Origin: Candidatus Binataceae bacterium
GTDB taxonomy: Bacteria > Desulfobacterota > Binatia > Binatales > Binataceae
Assembly (NCBI GenBank): GCA_024281015.1
Contig: JAMXLL010000114.1
Coordinates: forward strand, 1 to 36,053
Length of the DNA stretch: 36,053 nt
Reading direction: 5' to 3'
Both the position numbers and the translations under genes were made by a program. The notes beneath the pieces were generated by a model. That model was not told where the DNA came from. It made no database searches and saw only the letters and a list, made by a program, of their open reading frames with translations. Numbering within the stretch: position 1 is the first letter of the stretch; every line of letters starts with the position of its first letter. Shown one piece after another: positions 18,743 to 27,561 of the stretch.

Positions 18743-19849
18743 ATGGATGTAGCAAGCAAATCCTCGATCCTGCACGGCATGATGCGACGGCTTGGAGCCG
18801 GCGGAGCCGATATAACGCTCAACGATTGGCTCGAATTCGTGCAAGCCCAAAATGACGACTACAGAACCGGTCCCGCTATCGGCGAAAGGGTTCCGGATTT
18901 TGCGCTCAAGGATCAGCATGGCCAAACCCGGTCGCTTGTCGAGCTGATGGGACCCAACGGACTGCTGTTGGTCTTCAGCCGCAGCGCCGACTGGTGACCT
19001 TACTGCCGCAATCAGCTCGTCGAGCTGCAAATGTCGCTTGCCGCCCTCAAAGCTCAGGGAATTAACGCTGCATCAATAACTTACGATTCTCGCGACGTTC
19101 TGCAACGCTTTTCGCAAAGCTATGCCATCGAATATCCGATGCTGTCGGACGAAGGCAGTCGGGTAATTCGCGCGTTCGGAATACTGAACAGTAATATTCC
19201 CGAAGACCATCCGATGCTCTATGGAGTTCCATTCCCTGGCGATTATCTAATCGCGCCTGATGGGACTGTACGCGACAAGATGTTCTTACCTACATACGAA
19301 CATCGTCCCTCGGCGACGCAAATTGCACTGCGGCATGGAAACGACAGGCCAGGTAATTCCGTTGAGATCAAGACCGACACTCTCAGGGCAACAATTGGCC
19401 TGTCGGCTGACAAATGTTTTCCGGGGCAGCAGCTCGGCGTCACACTCGAAGTGCATCTCGAACCTGGATGGCACATTTATGGTGAGCCGCTGCCGAAAAG
19501 CTATCAGCCCACGGCTTTACAGTTCGAGGATTCGCTAGTCGGCGATTACGCGCTCGAAATGCCAACCGCGGACCCGATACTGCTCAAGGCGTTGGGTGAG
19601 ACTTTACCGGCATACCGCGGGGAAATTCGGGCATTTGGCAAAATGGGTATCCGGTGGAGTCCGCCGATTCGAGCTAAATTTCTCGAAGCATTAGGCCCAC
19701 CTGTTCAACCGGGGCTTCACCAGATCAATGGCATGTTTCTATTTCAAGCCTGCAGTGACGAGGTCTGCCAGGCACCTCAAAGCATCAAGTTCCAATTGCC
19801 ACTCACTATCGAACCGGGCGTTCCAGCGCCACCGAAGAAATCCCCCTAG
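18743..19849 (+). CDS. Candidate selenoprotein: peroxiredoxin/AhpC-TSA-like domain (Sec85, UxxC) fused to a DsbD-N-like domain; TGA at 18995-18997 read as Sec
   Basis: ORFs 18743..18997 and 19031..19849 share frame; reading through TGA gives ...LLLVFSRSADW-U-PYCRNQLVELQMSLAALKAQGINAASITYDSRDVLQRFSQSYAIEYPMLSDEG...; C-terminus has GWHIYGEPLPKSYQPTALQFED and FQACSDEVCQAPQSIKFQLPL. Confidence 0.85.
19013..19027 (+). promoter_or_regulatory. Candidate bacterial SECIS apical hairpin
   Basis: CAGCTC-GTC-GAGCTG perfect 6-bp stem, 3-nt loop beginning with G, 21 nt between the UGA and the loop; UGA followed by C. Confidence 0.65.
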
Positions 19850-19879
19850 AGCGATGCCTCCGGGCTACGCGATCGAGCT

Positions 19880-20584
19880 ATGGGTGGCCTGAAAAGCAGG
19901 CAGGCAAGCGGTCAATTGACGCGATCCAAGGCTGCCGTCGGGACTGGACGCCGCCGCCAGCCAATGGTCATTCGTATCACGCATTGGTGCAATCTCCTGT
20001 TTTTAATCTTGATGGCGGGCAGCGGACTGCAAATATTGACTGCATATCCGGCCTTGGGTCCGCGCGGCTCCCTGTACTCCTGGTATCCTTTTCAGAACAT
20101 GCCTCCTCCCCGACCGCTCACCTTGGGTGGATGGCTGGCCGGTGGCCGCCATTGGCACTTTGCGATTGCCTGGTTTTTTATAGCCAATGGACTCGTGTAC
20201 GTTATCTACTTTTTTTTCAGCGGCGAGTGGCGCCGACGGCTGTTCCATCTGAGGCGGGATGGTGGCAACGCTCTCCGTCAACTCGCCTATTACCTCAGGT
20301 TCTCTACATCAGCTCCGCCCGAGGACTTCTACAACGGCTTGCAGCGGCTCGCATATACCGGTGTCCTATTGCTAGGGGTTGTAATGGTGTTGTCCGGACT
20401 CGCTATCTACAAGCCGGTCCAGTTTCATCCACTGACGCTAATCTTTGGTGGTTACGATGGGGCGCGCGTGGTCCATCTGCTGGGATTGTGCCTGTTGGGC
20501 ATATTTGTGGTGGTCCACATCGTATTGGTCTCGTTGCATCCGCGCGAGTTGCTGAACATGCTGGGCGGAGGAACGCGTGACTAG
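19880..20584 (+). CDS. Cytochrome b561-type membrane subunit (diheme cytochrome b, partner of the molybdoenzyme)
   Basis: RITHWCNLLFLILMAGSGLQI, RHWHFAIAWFFIANGLVYVIYFFFSGEWRR, VVHLLGLCLLGIFVVVHIVLV; likely start is internal (for example MVIRITHW). Confidence 0.85.
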   Translation: MGGLKSRQASGQLTRSKAAVGTGRRRQPMVIRITHWCNLLFLILMAGSGLQILTAYPALGPRGSLYSWYPFQNMPPPRPLTLGGWLAGGRHWHFAIAWFFIANGLVYVIYFFFSGEWRRRLFHLRRDGGNALRQLAYYLRFSTSAPPEDFYNGLQRLAYTGVLLLGVVMVLSGLAIYKPVQFHPLTLIFGGYDGARVVHLLGLCLLGIFVVVHIVLVSLHPRELLNMLGGGTRD

Positions 20585-21269
20585 TTTAGTCACAAGGCGC
20601 CGCTTCCTTGCCGGCCTCGGGGCAGCCTCTTTGATCACGGGTTGCCAAAGCCATCCGCTCGCGCAGTTTCTTGTGGCGATGCAAGGCTGGAACGAAAAGG
20701 CGGAAGGCCTCATTTTCTCCCCCAACCGCCTTGCTCCCGAACTGCCTCCCTCAGCGGCGACTCCGGAAGAGGCTTTTCCAGCCTACTTCATCTCCGACTC
20801 AATTCCGGCGGCGCCCGCAATCTGGACGCTCAAGGTGGGGGGAATGGTAAAGCGGCCGATGGTGATGACGTTGGACCAACTTCGCACAATGGCGCGCACT
20901 GACATGCGCGTACAACATCACTGCGTCGAGGGTTGGTCGGCGGTAGCTTCGTGGCATGGCGTCCGCCTGAGCGAGGTCGCCAAGCTGGCTGGCCTCGACC
21001 CGGGGGTGAAATTCGTTGAATTCAGATCTTTTGACTCCGGCTATTGGTCTTCGTGGGATTTGGCTAGCGCTATGCACCCTCAGACGTTGCTCGCCTATGG
21101 TTTCAATGGCCGCCAATTGCACGCCAACCACGGGGCTCCGCTGCGTGTGTATTCGGCAGTGAAGCTGGGTTATAAGAACGTGAAATACTTAACAGAGATA
21201 AATTTCCTGCCGAATCGCACTGGCGGCTATTGGGAAGACCAGGGCTACGAATGGTTCGCGGGCGTGTGA
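20577..21269 (+). CDS. Molybdopterin-dependent oxidoreductase, sulfite oxidase fold (MsrP/YedY-like), Tat lipoprotein (GTG start)
   Basis: TRRRFLAGLGAASLITGC Tat/lipobox signal; MRVQHHCVEGWSAVASWHGVRLSEVAKLAGL with Mo-ligand Cys; HANHGAPLRVYSAVKLGYKNVKYLTEINF; 8-nt overlap with preceding gene. Confidence 0.9.
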   Translation: MTSLVTRRRFLAGLGAASLITGCQSHPLAQFLVAMQGWNEKAEGLIFSPNRLAPELPPSAATPEEAFPAYFISDSIPAAPAIWTLKVGGMVKRPMVMTLDQLRTMARTDMRVQHHCVEGWSAVASWHGVRLSEVAKLAGLDPGVKFVEFRSFDSGYWSSWDLASAMHPQTLLAYGFNGRQLHANHGAPLRVYSAVKLGYKNVKYLTEINFLPNRTGGYWEDQGYEWFAGV

Positions 21270-21430
21270 CACGCCGCGCTCATGTCGCCACTCGAGATGA
21301 GGCGCTCGCTGCATTCACCAGCCGCTTCAGCGAGCAAATTAGTGTCAGCCTGCTTTGCTTGACAAATACGAGGTGCTTACTCTGCTTCTGTCATGCCGAG
21401 CAATTCATGTAGAAGCCGCCGGCACGCATG

Positions 21431-23428
21431 TCACGAATGGGTGTTTGCACGAGGGATATGCGCCAGGGTAGTAGGATTTTCTAGCCCGGACAGATCACCG
21501 GGTTCCTGCCCCAAGTGGACGGCCCGCAATACACGCCGCATTATTTTGGCATTGCGGGTGCGCGGCAGGTCGGGCACAAAATAAACCGCTTGTGGACGCA
21601 ATGGCTTGCCTAATGCTTCAGCCACCTTGTCCGCGATAGCGCCGCCACGATTTTCCGATGCTTCACAACCCGGCAGTAGCACAACGAACAGCACTGGCGT
21701 TTCGCCTTTGGTCGTATGGGGCACCCCAATGGCCGCCGATTCCTTGACCCCTTCGCACTGTCCGGCGGCGGCTTCGACCTCGGCTGGCCCAACCCGTTTG
21801 CCGGCAATTTTCAGGGTGTCGTCGGAGCGGCCAAGAAGATACCAATGGCCTTCACCATCGACTAACGCCCAGTCGCCGTGTACCCAAACGTTCTCGAACC
21901 GGTTCCAGTATGTATCAAGGTAGCGCTGCGGGTCCTGCCAAAAGCCGTTGGTCATTCCAGGCCAAGCGTTGCGAACCGCGAGTTCACCGACCGTATCGAC
22001 CACCGGGACGCCGCTCTCGTCCAGCGCTACGGTTTGGACTCCGGGCACGGCGGTGTTGAAGCCGCAGGGCTTGATGGGGCGAAATACCGTACAGCCGAGC
22101 AAGCCGCCGGCAACCTCGGTACCCCCGGAATAATTGATAATCGGCAAACGGCGCCCGCCAACCTCATTGAAGAGCCACATGTATGCTTCCGGGTTCCACA
22201 CTTCCCCGGTGGAACCCAGAACGCGCAAGCTTGAGAGATCATGGCGGCTAATCGGATCAGTCCCCGACGCAATCAGCGCTCGGACGAGAGTGGGCGAAAT
22301 CCCCAGGTGAGTTATCCGATGCTGCTCGATCATTCTCCAAATGCGGTCCGGCTCGGGGTAGTCCGGCGCTCCCTCGTACATGAACGCGGTCGCACCGAGG
22401 GTAAGCGCACCTAGAACTAGCCACGGGCCCATCATCCAGCCCATGTCCGTGAACCAGAACATCACCTCGCCGGCGCGCAAATCAAATAAATGCGCCATAT
22501 CTTGTGCTCCCTTGAGAGGAAACCCGGCATGGTAGTGAACGGTGCCCTTGGGTTTGCCAGTAGTACCGGAGGTGTAAATGAGCATGAACGCGTCCATGCT
22601 TTCCATCGGCTCGGGTGAACTGTTGTCTCCTGGCGAGCGGCCCTGAACTGCTTCATCCCAGGCAATCATTCCATCAGCGCGGAAGTCCTGGTCCATGCGG
22701 CGGACAACGATAATCTTCTCGACGCATGCGGCTGCATCCGCTGCTCTGCGCGCGTGTGCCGCGAGTGGCACTTTCTGCCCCCGGCGATAAAAGGCGTCAG
22801 CAGTGATTAACAGCCTGGCGCCGGAATCACGCAGTCTCACGGCGGCGGCTTCGGCTCCGTAGCCGGAGAAAATCGGGATAAAGATTGCCCCAATGTACGC
22901 TATGGCGAGAGCGGCAATCGCTGTTTCGGGGACCATCGGCAAGAAAATTCCCACCCGATCGCCCCTTGCGATGCCGAGTTCGCGCAGCATTTGCGCGGCC
23001 CGCCGGACCTCTTCCGCCAGTTCTGCATAGCTCAGATATACTACGGCTCCGTTTTCGCCCTCCCAGATAATAGCGGGTTTGTCCGCGCGACTGCTTTTTA
23101 GATGGCGGAGCACTGCATTATGGACAAGGTTGAGTCCACCACCCGGGAACCATTGCGGTCGTTGAATTCCATTGGACAGATCGGCGAGCCTGGTAAAGGG
23201 CCGCAACCATTCAATTCCGATTTCTTCGAGGGTTGCCCGCCAAAACGCCTCCGGCTCCGCAACACTGCGGCGATAAAATTCCTGATAGGCAACATCTGGA
23301 TCATTTATATCAAGCTGGATTCCCATCATCCGCATCACATTCGCGACGTGGCTTCCGCGGATGTAGTCAGTTGAAGGAAACCATATTGGGGCCGCTCGCC
23401 CCAGCTCATGGTGCTGATTCATTTGCAA
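21431..23428 (-). CDS. AMP-forming acyl/acetyl-CoA synthetase (AMP-binding enzyme)
   Basis: LIYTSGTTGKPKGTVHYHAGF, GDWALVDGEGHWYLLGRSDDTLKIAGKRVGPAEVE, DLPRTRNAKIMRR. Confidence 0.93.
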   Translation of the reverse strand: MQMNQHHELGRAAPIWFPSTDYIRGSHVANVMRMMGIQLDINDPDVAYQEFYRRSVAEPEAFWRATLEEIGIEWLRPFTRLADLSNGIQRPQWFPGGGLNLVHNAVLRHLKSSRADKPAIIWEGENGAVVYLSYAELAEEVRRAAQMLRELGIARGDRVGIFLPMVPETAIAALAIAYIGAIFIPIFSGYGAEAAAVRLRDSGARLLITADAFYRRGQKVPLAAHARRAADAAACVEKIIVVRRMDQDFRADGMIAWDEAVQGRSPGDNSSPEPMESMDAFMLIYTSGTTGKPKGTVHYHAGFPLKGAQDMAHLFDLRAGEVMFWFTDMGWMMGPWLVLGALTLGATAFMYEGAPDYPEPDRIWRMIEQHRITHLGISPTLVRALIASGTDPISRHDLSSLRVLGSTGEVWNPEAYMWLFNEVGGRRLPIINYSGGTEVAGGLLGCTVFRPIKPCGFNTAVPGVQTVALDESGVPVVDTVGELAVRNAWPGMTNGFWQDPQRYLDTYWNRFENVWVHGDWALVDGEGHWYLLGRSDDTLKIAGKRVGPAEVEAAAGQCEGVKESAAIGVPHTTKGETPVLFVVLLPGCEASENRGGAIADKVAEALGKPLRPQAVYFVPDLPRTRNAKIMRRVLRAVHLGQEPGDLSGLENPTTLAHIPRANTHS

Positions 23429-23562
23429 TCACCCCGGTATTTCCCCACAGCCGAATCTTACAACTTCTGCGCTGCTTGCTATGGACGCAAAACAATCCAG
23501 ACGTTTCACCAGAACCGTGCTGCTTGCAGGTTAAGGTAAGTGGTGCCTCGTCGCTGCGTCAG

Positions 23563-25683
23563 TCACTCCAGCCGGCGCAGCAGTAACAGCGAACGTCCCT
23601 CAACTCGCACCGCCTCTCCGGCCCGATACGTCTTGCCGCCGCGCCATGAGGGCGTCTGGTACGTATCAAGTATGGGCGTCCAGCGGCGGCCCCATTCAGC
23701 ACCCGGGAGGATAAAACCCAAAGGGTTATGGTGTGCATTGAAGATGATATAAAAGCTGGCATCGGTTATGGGTTCGCCCATTGCGTCTGGATTGGTAAAA
23801 CTGCTGCCGTTCAAATAAACTCCGAGCGATTTGGCAAACCCCATTTTCCAGTCTTCCTCGGACATCTCGCCGCCATCAGGCTTAAACCAGCCAATATCGC
23901 GAATCCCGCTGCCATGGAGCTGCCGCCCTTGAAACCATTTGCGGCGCCGGAAGGCTGGGTGGCGTTTGCGAAACAGCACGAGGCGGCGGCAGAACTCCAT
24001 CAATCGCTGGTCGGGCAGCTCCCAATTCAGCCACGAAATCTCATTGTCCTGACAATACCCATTATTGTTGCCCAACTGGGTATGCCCAATTTCGTCGCCG
24101 GCGCGTATCATTGGGACACCTTGCGACAACATCAGAGTCGCCAGGAAGTTCCGTCTCTGCCGCGCACGCAAGTCGATTATTGCTGGATCGTCCGCTGGCC
24201 CCTCATGGCCACAGTTCCAGGAGCGATTATCGTTATCGCCGTCACGGTTGTTCTCACCATTAGCCTCATTGTGTTTCTCGTTGTAAGAAACCAGGTCGGT
24301 CAAAGTAAAGCCGTCATGCGAGGTAACGAAATTGATACTTGCAGTTGGCGAACGCCCGCCGGCGCGATACAGGTCGGAGCTGCCGGTCAGGCGATAGGCG
24401 AATTCCGCCAGCGTCTGATCGCTTCCTCGCCAATAGTCTCGCACCGTATCGCGGTATTTGCCGTTCCACTCCGACCACAGGGGTGGGAAATTACCTACCT
24501 GGTATCCGCCTTCACCCAAATCCCAAGGCTCGGCGATCAGTTTGACCTGGCACAGCACTGGATCCTGGTGGATGATATCGAAAAATGCGCCGAGACGATC
24601 GACATCATGCAGCTCGCGCGCCAGGGCGGCGGCCAAATCAAAGCGAAAGCCATCGACATGCATTTCCAATACCCAATAGCGCAAACTATCCATTACCAAT
24701 TGCAGCGCGCGAGGCGATACCATGTTCAGAGTATTGCCGCATCCAGTATAGTCGAGGTAATAGCGGGGGTCGTCGGGCATAAGCCGGTAATAGTTTCCAT
24801 TGTCGATGCCGCGCATGCACAAGGTCGGCCCAAGGTGATTCCCCTCCGCAGTATGATTGTATACTACGTCGAGAATTACCTCGATTCCGGCCCGATGGAA
24901 GGCTTTGACCATCGCTTTGAATTCACGCACCTGCTCTCCCAGGCGGCCGCTCGATGAGTAGCGAACATCCGGAGCGAAGTAAGCAATCGAGTTGTAACCC
25001 CAATAATTCACCAGCCCTTGTTCACTGAGATGACGATCTACTACTGCCTGGTGAATCGGCATTAGTTCAACCGCGGTAATCGAAAGCGAACGAAAATATT
25101 CGATTACCCACGGGCTGGCCAGGCCTGCGTATGTTCCCCGCAGATTCGGCGGTACGAATGGATGGCGCGCAGTGAATCCCTTGACGTGAAGCTCGTAAAT
25201 CACCGTCTCATGCCAGGGAGTATTGAGGCGCCGATCGCTGCCCCAGGAAAACCTGGAATCGACTACCACACTCTTCGGCATCAAAGCGCTATTATCACGG
25301 TCGTCCCGGCTGAGATCGCCGTCGGGATTTCCAACCTCGTATCCGAAGAGGCGATCGTCCAGGTTGAAGTCACGATCGATTGCTTTCGCATACGGATCGA
25401 GAACCAGTTTCGCCGGGTTGAAGCGCTTCCCGAGACGAGGTTCATAAGGCCCATGAACCCGATATCCGTACCGCTGGCCAGGACCGATGTCAGGCAGATA
25501 AATGTGCCAGACCTGATCGGTTTGCTCGCTGAGCTGGAATCGCCCTGTTTCTACGTTACCGTCGCCGCTGCCGAATAGACAAAGTTCGACACCGGTTGCG
25601 TTTTCGGAAAAGAGGGCGAAATTCACCCCGCTGCCGTCGTAGGTCGTCCCGAGCGGGTAAGAAACTCCCGGCCGCGGCTTCAT
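23563..25683 (-). CDS. glgX: Glycogen debranching enzyme GlgX
   Basis: MKPRPGVSYPLGTTYDGSGVNFALFSENATGVELCLF, EVILDVVYNHTAEGNHLGPTL, MHVDGFRFDLAAALARE, INFVTSHDGFTLTDLVSYNEKHNEANGENNRDG. Confidence 0.96.
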   Translation of the reverse strand: MKPRPGVSYPLGTTYDGSGVNFALFSENATGVELCLFGSGDGNVETGRFQLSEQTDQVWHIYLPDIGPGQRYGYRVHGPYEPRLGKRFNPAKLVLDPYAKAIDRDFNLDDRLFGYEVGNPDGDLSRDDRDNSALMPKSVVVDSRFSWGSDRRLNTPWHETVIYELHVKGFTARHPFVPPNLRGTYAGLASPWVIEYFRSLSITAVELMPIHQAVVDRHLSEQGLVNYWGYNSIAYFAPDVRYSSSGRLGEQVREFKAMVKAFHRAGIEVILDVVYNHTAEGNHLGPTLCMRGIDNGNYYRLMPDDPRYYLDYTGCGNTLNMVSPRALQLVMDSLRYWVLEMHVDGFRFDLAAALARELHDVDRLGAFFDIIHQDPVLCQVKLIAEPWDLGEGGYQVGNFPPLWSEWNGKYRDTVRDYWRGSDQTLAEFAYRLTGSSDLYRAGGRSPTASINFVTSHDGFTLTDLVSYNEKHNEANGENNRDGDNDNRSWNCGHEGPADDPAIIDLRARQRRNFLATLMLSQGVPMIRAGDEIGHTQLGNNNGYCQDNEISWLNWELPDQRLMEFCRRLVLFRKRHPAFRRRKWFQGRQLHGSGIRDIGWFKPDGGEMSEEDWKMGFAKSLGVYLNGSSFTNPDAMGEPITDASFYIIFNAHHNPLGFILPGAEWGRRWTPILDTYQTPSWRGGKTYRAGEAVRVEGRSLLLLRRLE

Positions 25684-25850
25684 GTCGAGTGCGCAAACAA
25701 TCTGGTGGCGTTATGGTTCGCGATCTGTTCGATTGCTGCGCCAGCTAAGCCCGCCAGTTGGATATCGGAACCCGTCTCGCCATAGCTCTCACAGGCGAGC
25801 AGCACTGGACAATAGCTGCCGCTCACCGCACCGAGGCTTCGCCAGCACAT
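25680..25850 (-). CDS. Small ORF (56 aa) between the ferredoxin and glgX, translationally coupled to glgX
   Basis: MCWRSLGAVSGSYCPVLLACESYGETGSDIQLAGLAGAAIEQIANHNATRLFAHST; its TGA overlaps the glgX ATG (ATGA); absent from the ORF track, apparently because of length; frame stays open upstream into the ferredoxin 3' end. Confidence 0.45.
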   Translation of the reverse strand: MCWRSLGAVSGSYCPVLLACESYGETGSDIQLAGLAGAAIEQIANHNATRLFAHST

Positions 25851-25860
25851 CGCCTGAAGC

Positions 25861-26199
25861 TCAACTGCTAATTCTAAAACGCGACGGAAATTGCAAGGGA
25901 AAGTAATGGTCAGGATGGAGCGTGTGGGCCCGTGCGATCAATGCCTCTTCAGACTCGGGGATAGCTGGATCGGGAATGCAGCAGTCCACGGGGCACACCG
26001 CCGCACATTCCTCGCGGTCGAAAAATCCAACACACTCGGTACATTTGTCGGGCACAATGTAATAAATGTCGTCCGCCAGTGGCGGCCGCATTTCACCACC
26101 AAGTTCGGACGCCTGGCCCCCTTCATAGATCGCGTTATTGGGGCATCGCGGTAAGCATGCCCCACAATTGATGCATTCCTCAGTGATAACGGTCGCCAT
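25861..26199 (-). CDS. YfhL-type 4Fe-4S dicluster ferredoxin
   Basis: MATVITEECINCGACLPRCPNNAIYEGG...YIVPDKCTECVGFFDREECAAVCPVDCCIPDP; ORF track start (26232) is probably too far upstream. Confidence 0.93.
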   Translation of the reverse strand: MATVITEECINCGACLPRCPNNAIYEGGQASELGGEMRPPLADDIYYIVPDKCTECVGFFDREECAAVCPVDCCIPDPAIPESEEALIARAHTLHPDHYFPLQFPSRFRISS

Positions 26200-26330
26200 T
26201 CTTTCACCGACTCGCGTGCGCGCGTCGCGCACCCTGTGATTCGCTCCTGCCAGGACCTGCTAATGCCCACGCTTGCAGGGTGTCGCGGCTGTATAGTGCA
26301 AGCGCGCACGATTGAAATTCGCGTGGAAGA

Positions 26331-27383
26331 TTAATTCTGCGGCATCGCCGTGGCAACTTGGCGCGCCAACTCCCTGAACGCGGCGCTGGCCGGATGATTT
26401 GGATAGGCTAACACGAGTGGCATACCGTTGTCGCCGGTCTCCCGGATTTCCGGGTAGATTGGCACCTGCGCCAGGACCGGCATCGCCTCGACCCGGCTCA
26501 TTTTTTTGCCGCCGCCCCCCCCGAATGGTTCGTCGCGCTCGCCACAATCCGGGCATTCAAAGTAGCTCATATTTTCGACCACGCCGAGCAGAGGGCAGTG
26601 CACCTGGCGAAACATGCGTACCGCTCGCGAGGCATCGGCCAGTGCGACGTCCTGTGGGGTGGTCACTATCACCACCCCATCGAGTGCGACCTGCTGGGCG
26701 AGCGTGAGTTGGGCATCACCAGTGCCGGGAGGCAGGTCGACGATAAGGAAATCCTGGCTGCCCCAAAGCGTGTCTTTGAGGAATTGCCGCACTGCACTCA
26801 TAACCATCGGGCCACGCCAGATGATGGGCGCGTTATCGTCGAGAAAAAACCCGATGGAAATCAGCTTGAGGCCATAGCGATCAATCGGGTAGAAGTTTTG
26901 GCCACCCGCTGAGCGCGGCCGCTCACTGCCTGTGCCCATCATCATCGGCATCGATGGGCCGTAGATGTCGGCATCCAACAGGCCCACCTTGTAGCCGCTT
27001 TGACTCAAAGCCGCCGCCAGGTTCGCCGCTACCGTCGATTTTCCCACGCCGCCTTTCCCGCTGGCGACGGCCACCACCCACCGAGTGCCCTCCAGGCGGC
27101 TGCGGCCGGTCTTTTCACCCAGTTCCGGTTCAATCTTGCGCACCTTGAGTTCAACATTCGGGACACCTAAATCATGGGCGAGCACATGATGGATACGCGT
27201 ACCGATTTCGCGCAAGCTTTGTTCCTTTGCTCCTGGGTGACGCAACGTTATGGCAAAGCCGCCACCACCAGCAGGCGCAACGTCCTCGACGATACCTAAT
27301 GCTACGATGTCAGAGGTGTATCCGGGATAGTAGATTTGTGAGAGCGCGGAAAAAATGTCCTGCTCCGATATTTTGCGGGCCAT
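26331..27383 (-). CDS. mrp: Mrp/NBP35 (ApbC) family Fe-S carrier P-loop ATPase
   Basis: VVAVASGKGGVGKSTVAANLAAALSQSGYKVGLLDADIYGPSMPMMMG; DFLIVDLPPGTGDAQLTLAQ; VVENMSYFECPDCGE. Confidence 0.96.
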   Translation of the reverse strand: MARKISEQDIFSALSQIYYPGYTSDIVALGIVEDVAPAGGGGFAITLRHPGAKEQSLREIGTRIHHVLAHDLGVPNVELKVRKIEPELGEKTGRSRLEGTRWVVAVASGKGGVGKSTVAANLAAALSQSGYKVGLLDADIYGPSMPMMMGTGSERPRSAGGQNFYPIDRYGLKLISIGFFLDDNAPIIWRGPMVMSAVRQFLKDTLWGSQDFLIVDLPPGTGDAQLTLAQQVALDGVVIVTTPQDVALADASRAVRMFRQVHCPLLGVVENMSYFECPDCGERDEPFGGGGGKKMSRVEAMPVLAQVPIYPEIRETGDNGMPLVLAYPNHPASAAFRELARQVATAMPQN

Positions 27384-27561
27384 GAAATCAAATTATTTCA
27401 AAAGAGGGGTATTGGCGAAACCGGCAGTTCACGCCTGCGGTTGTTGCTCGCAGGTCACCAACAAACTCCGCGAATTTCGCGTTTGGTCATCCGCGTCTTG
27501 CCACCTCGCGCGTACTTCTTCTGGCAGAGACTTCGGTCTTTCTGGATGAGAGTTGAGCAAC

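Noticed and set aside
19031-19849. Independent gene starting at ATG 19031, as the ORF track suggests
   Set aside because: It begins inside a redoxin domain just after the active-site motif, has no clear SD, and is in the same frame as the upstream ORF across a single TGA; one Sec-containing gene explains both pieces better.
23728-24957. 409-aa plus-strand ORF
   Set aside because: Fully antisense to glgX, which has clear family motifs; GC-rich shadow ORF.
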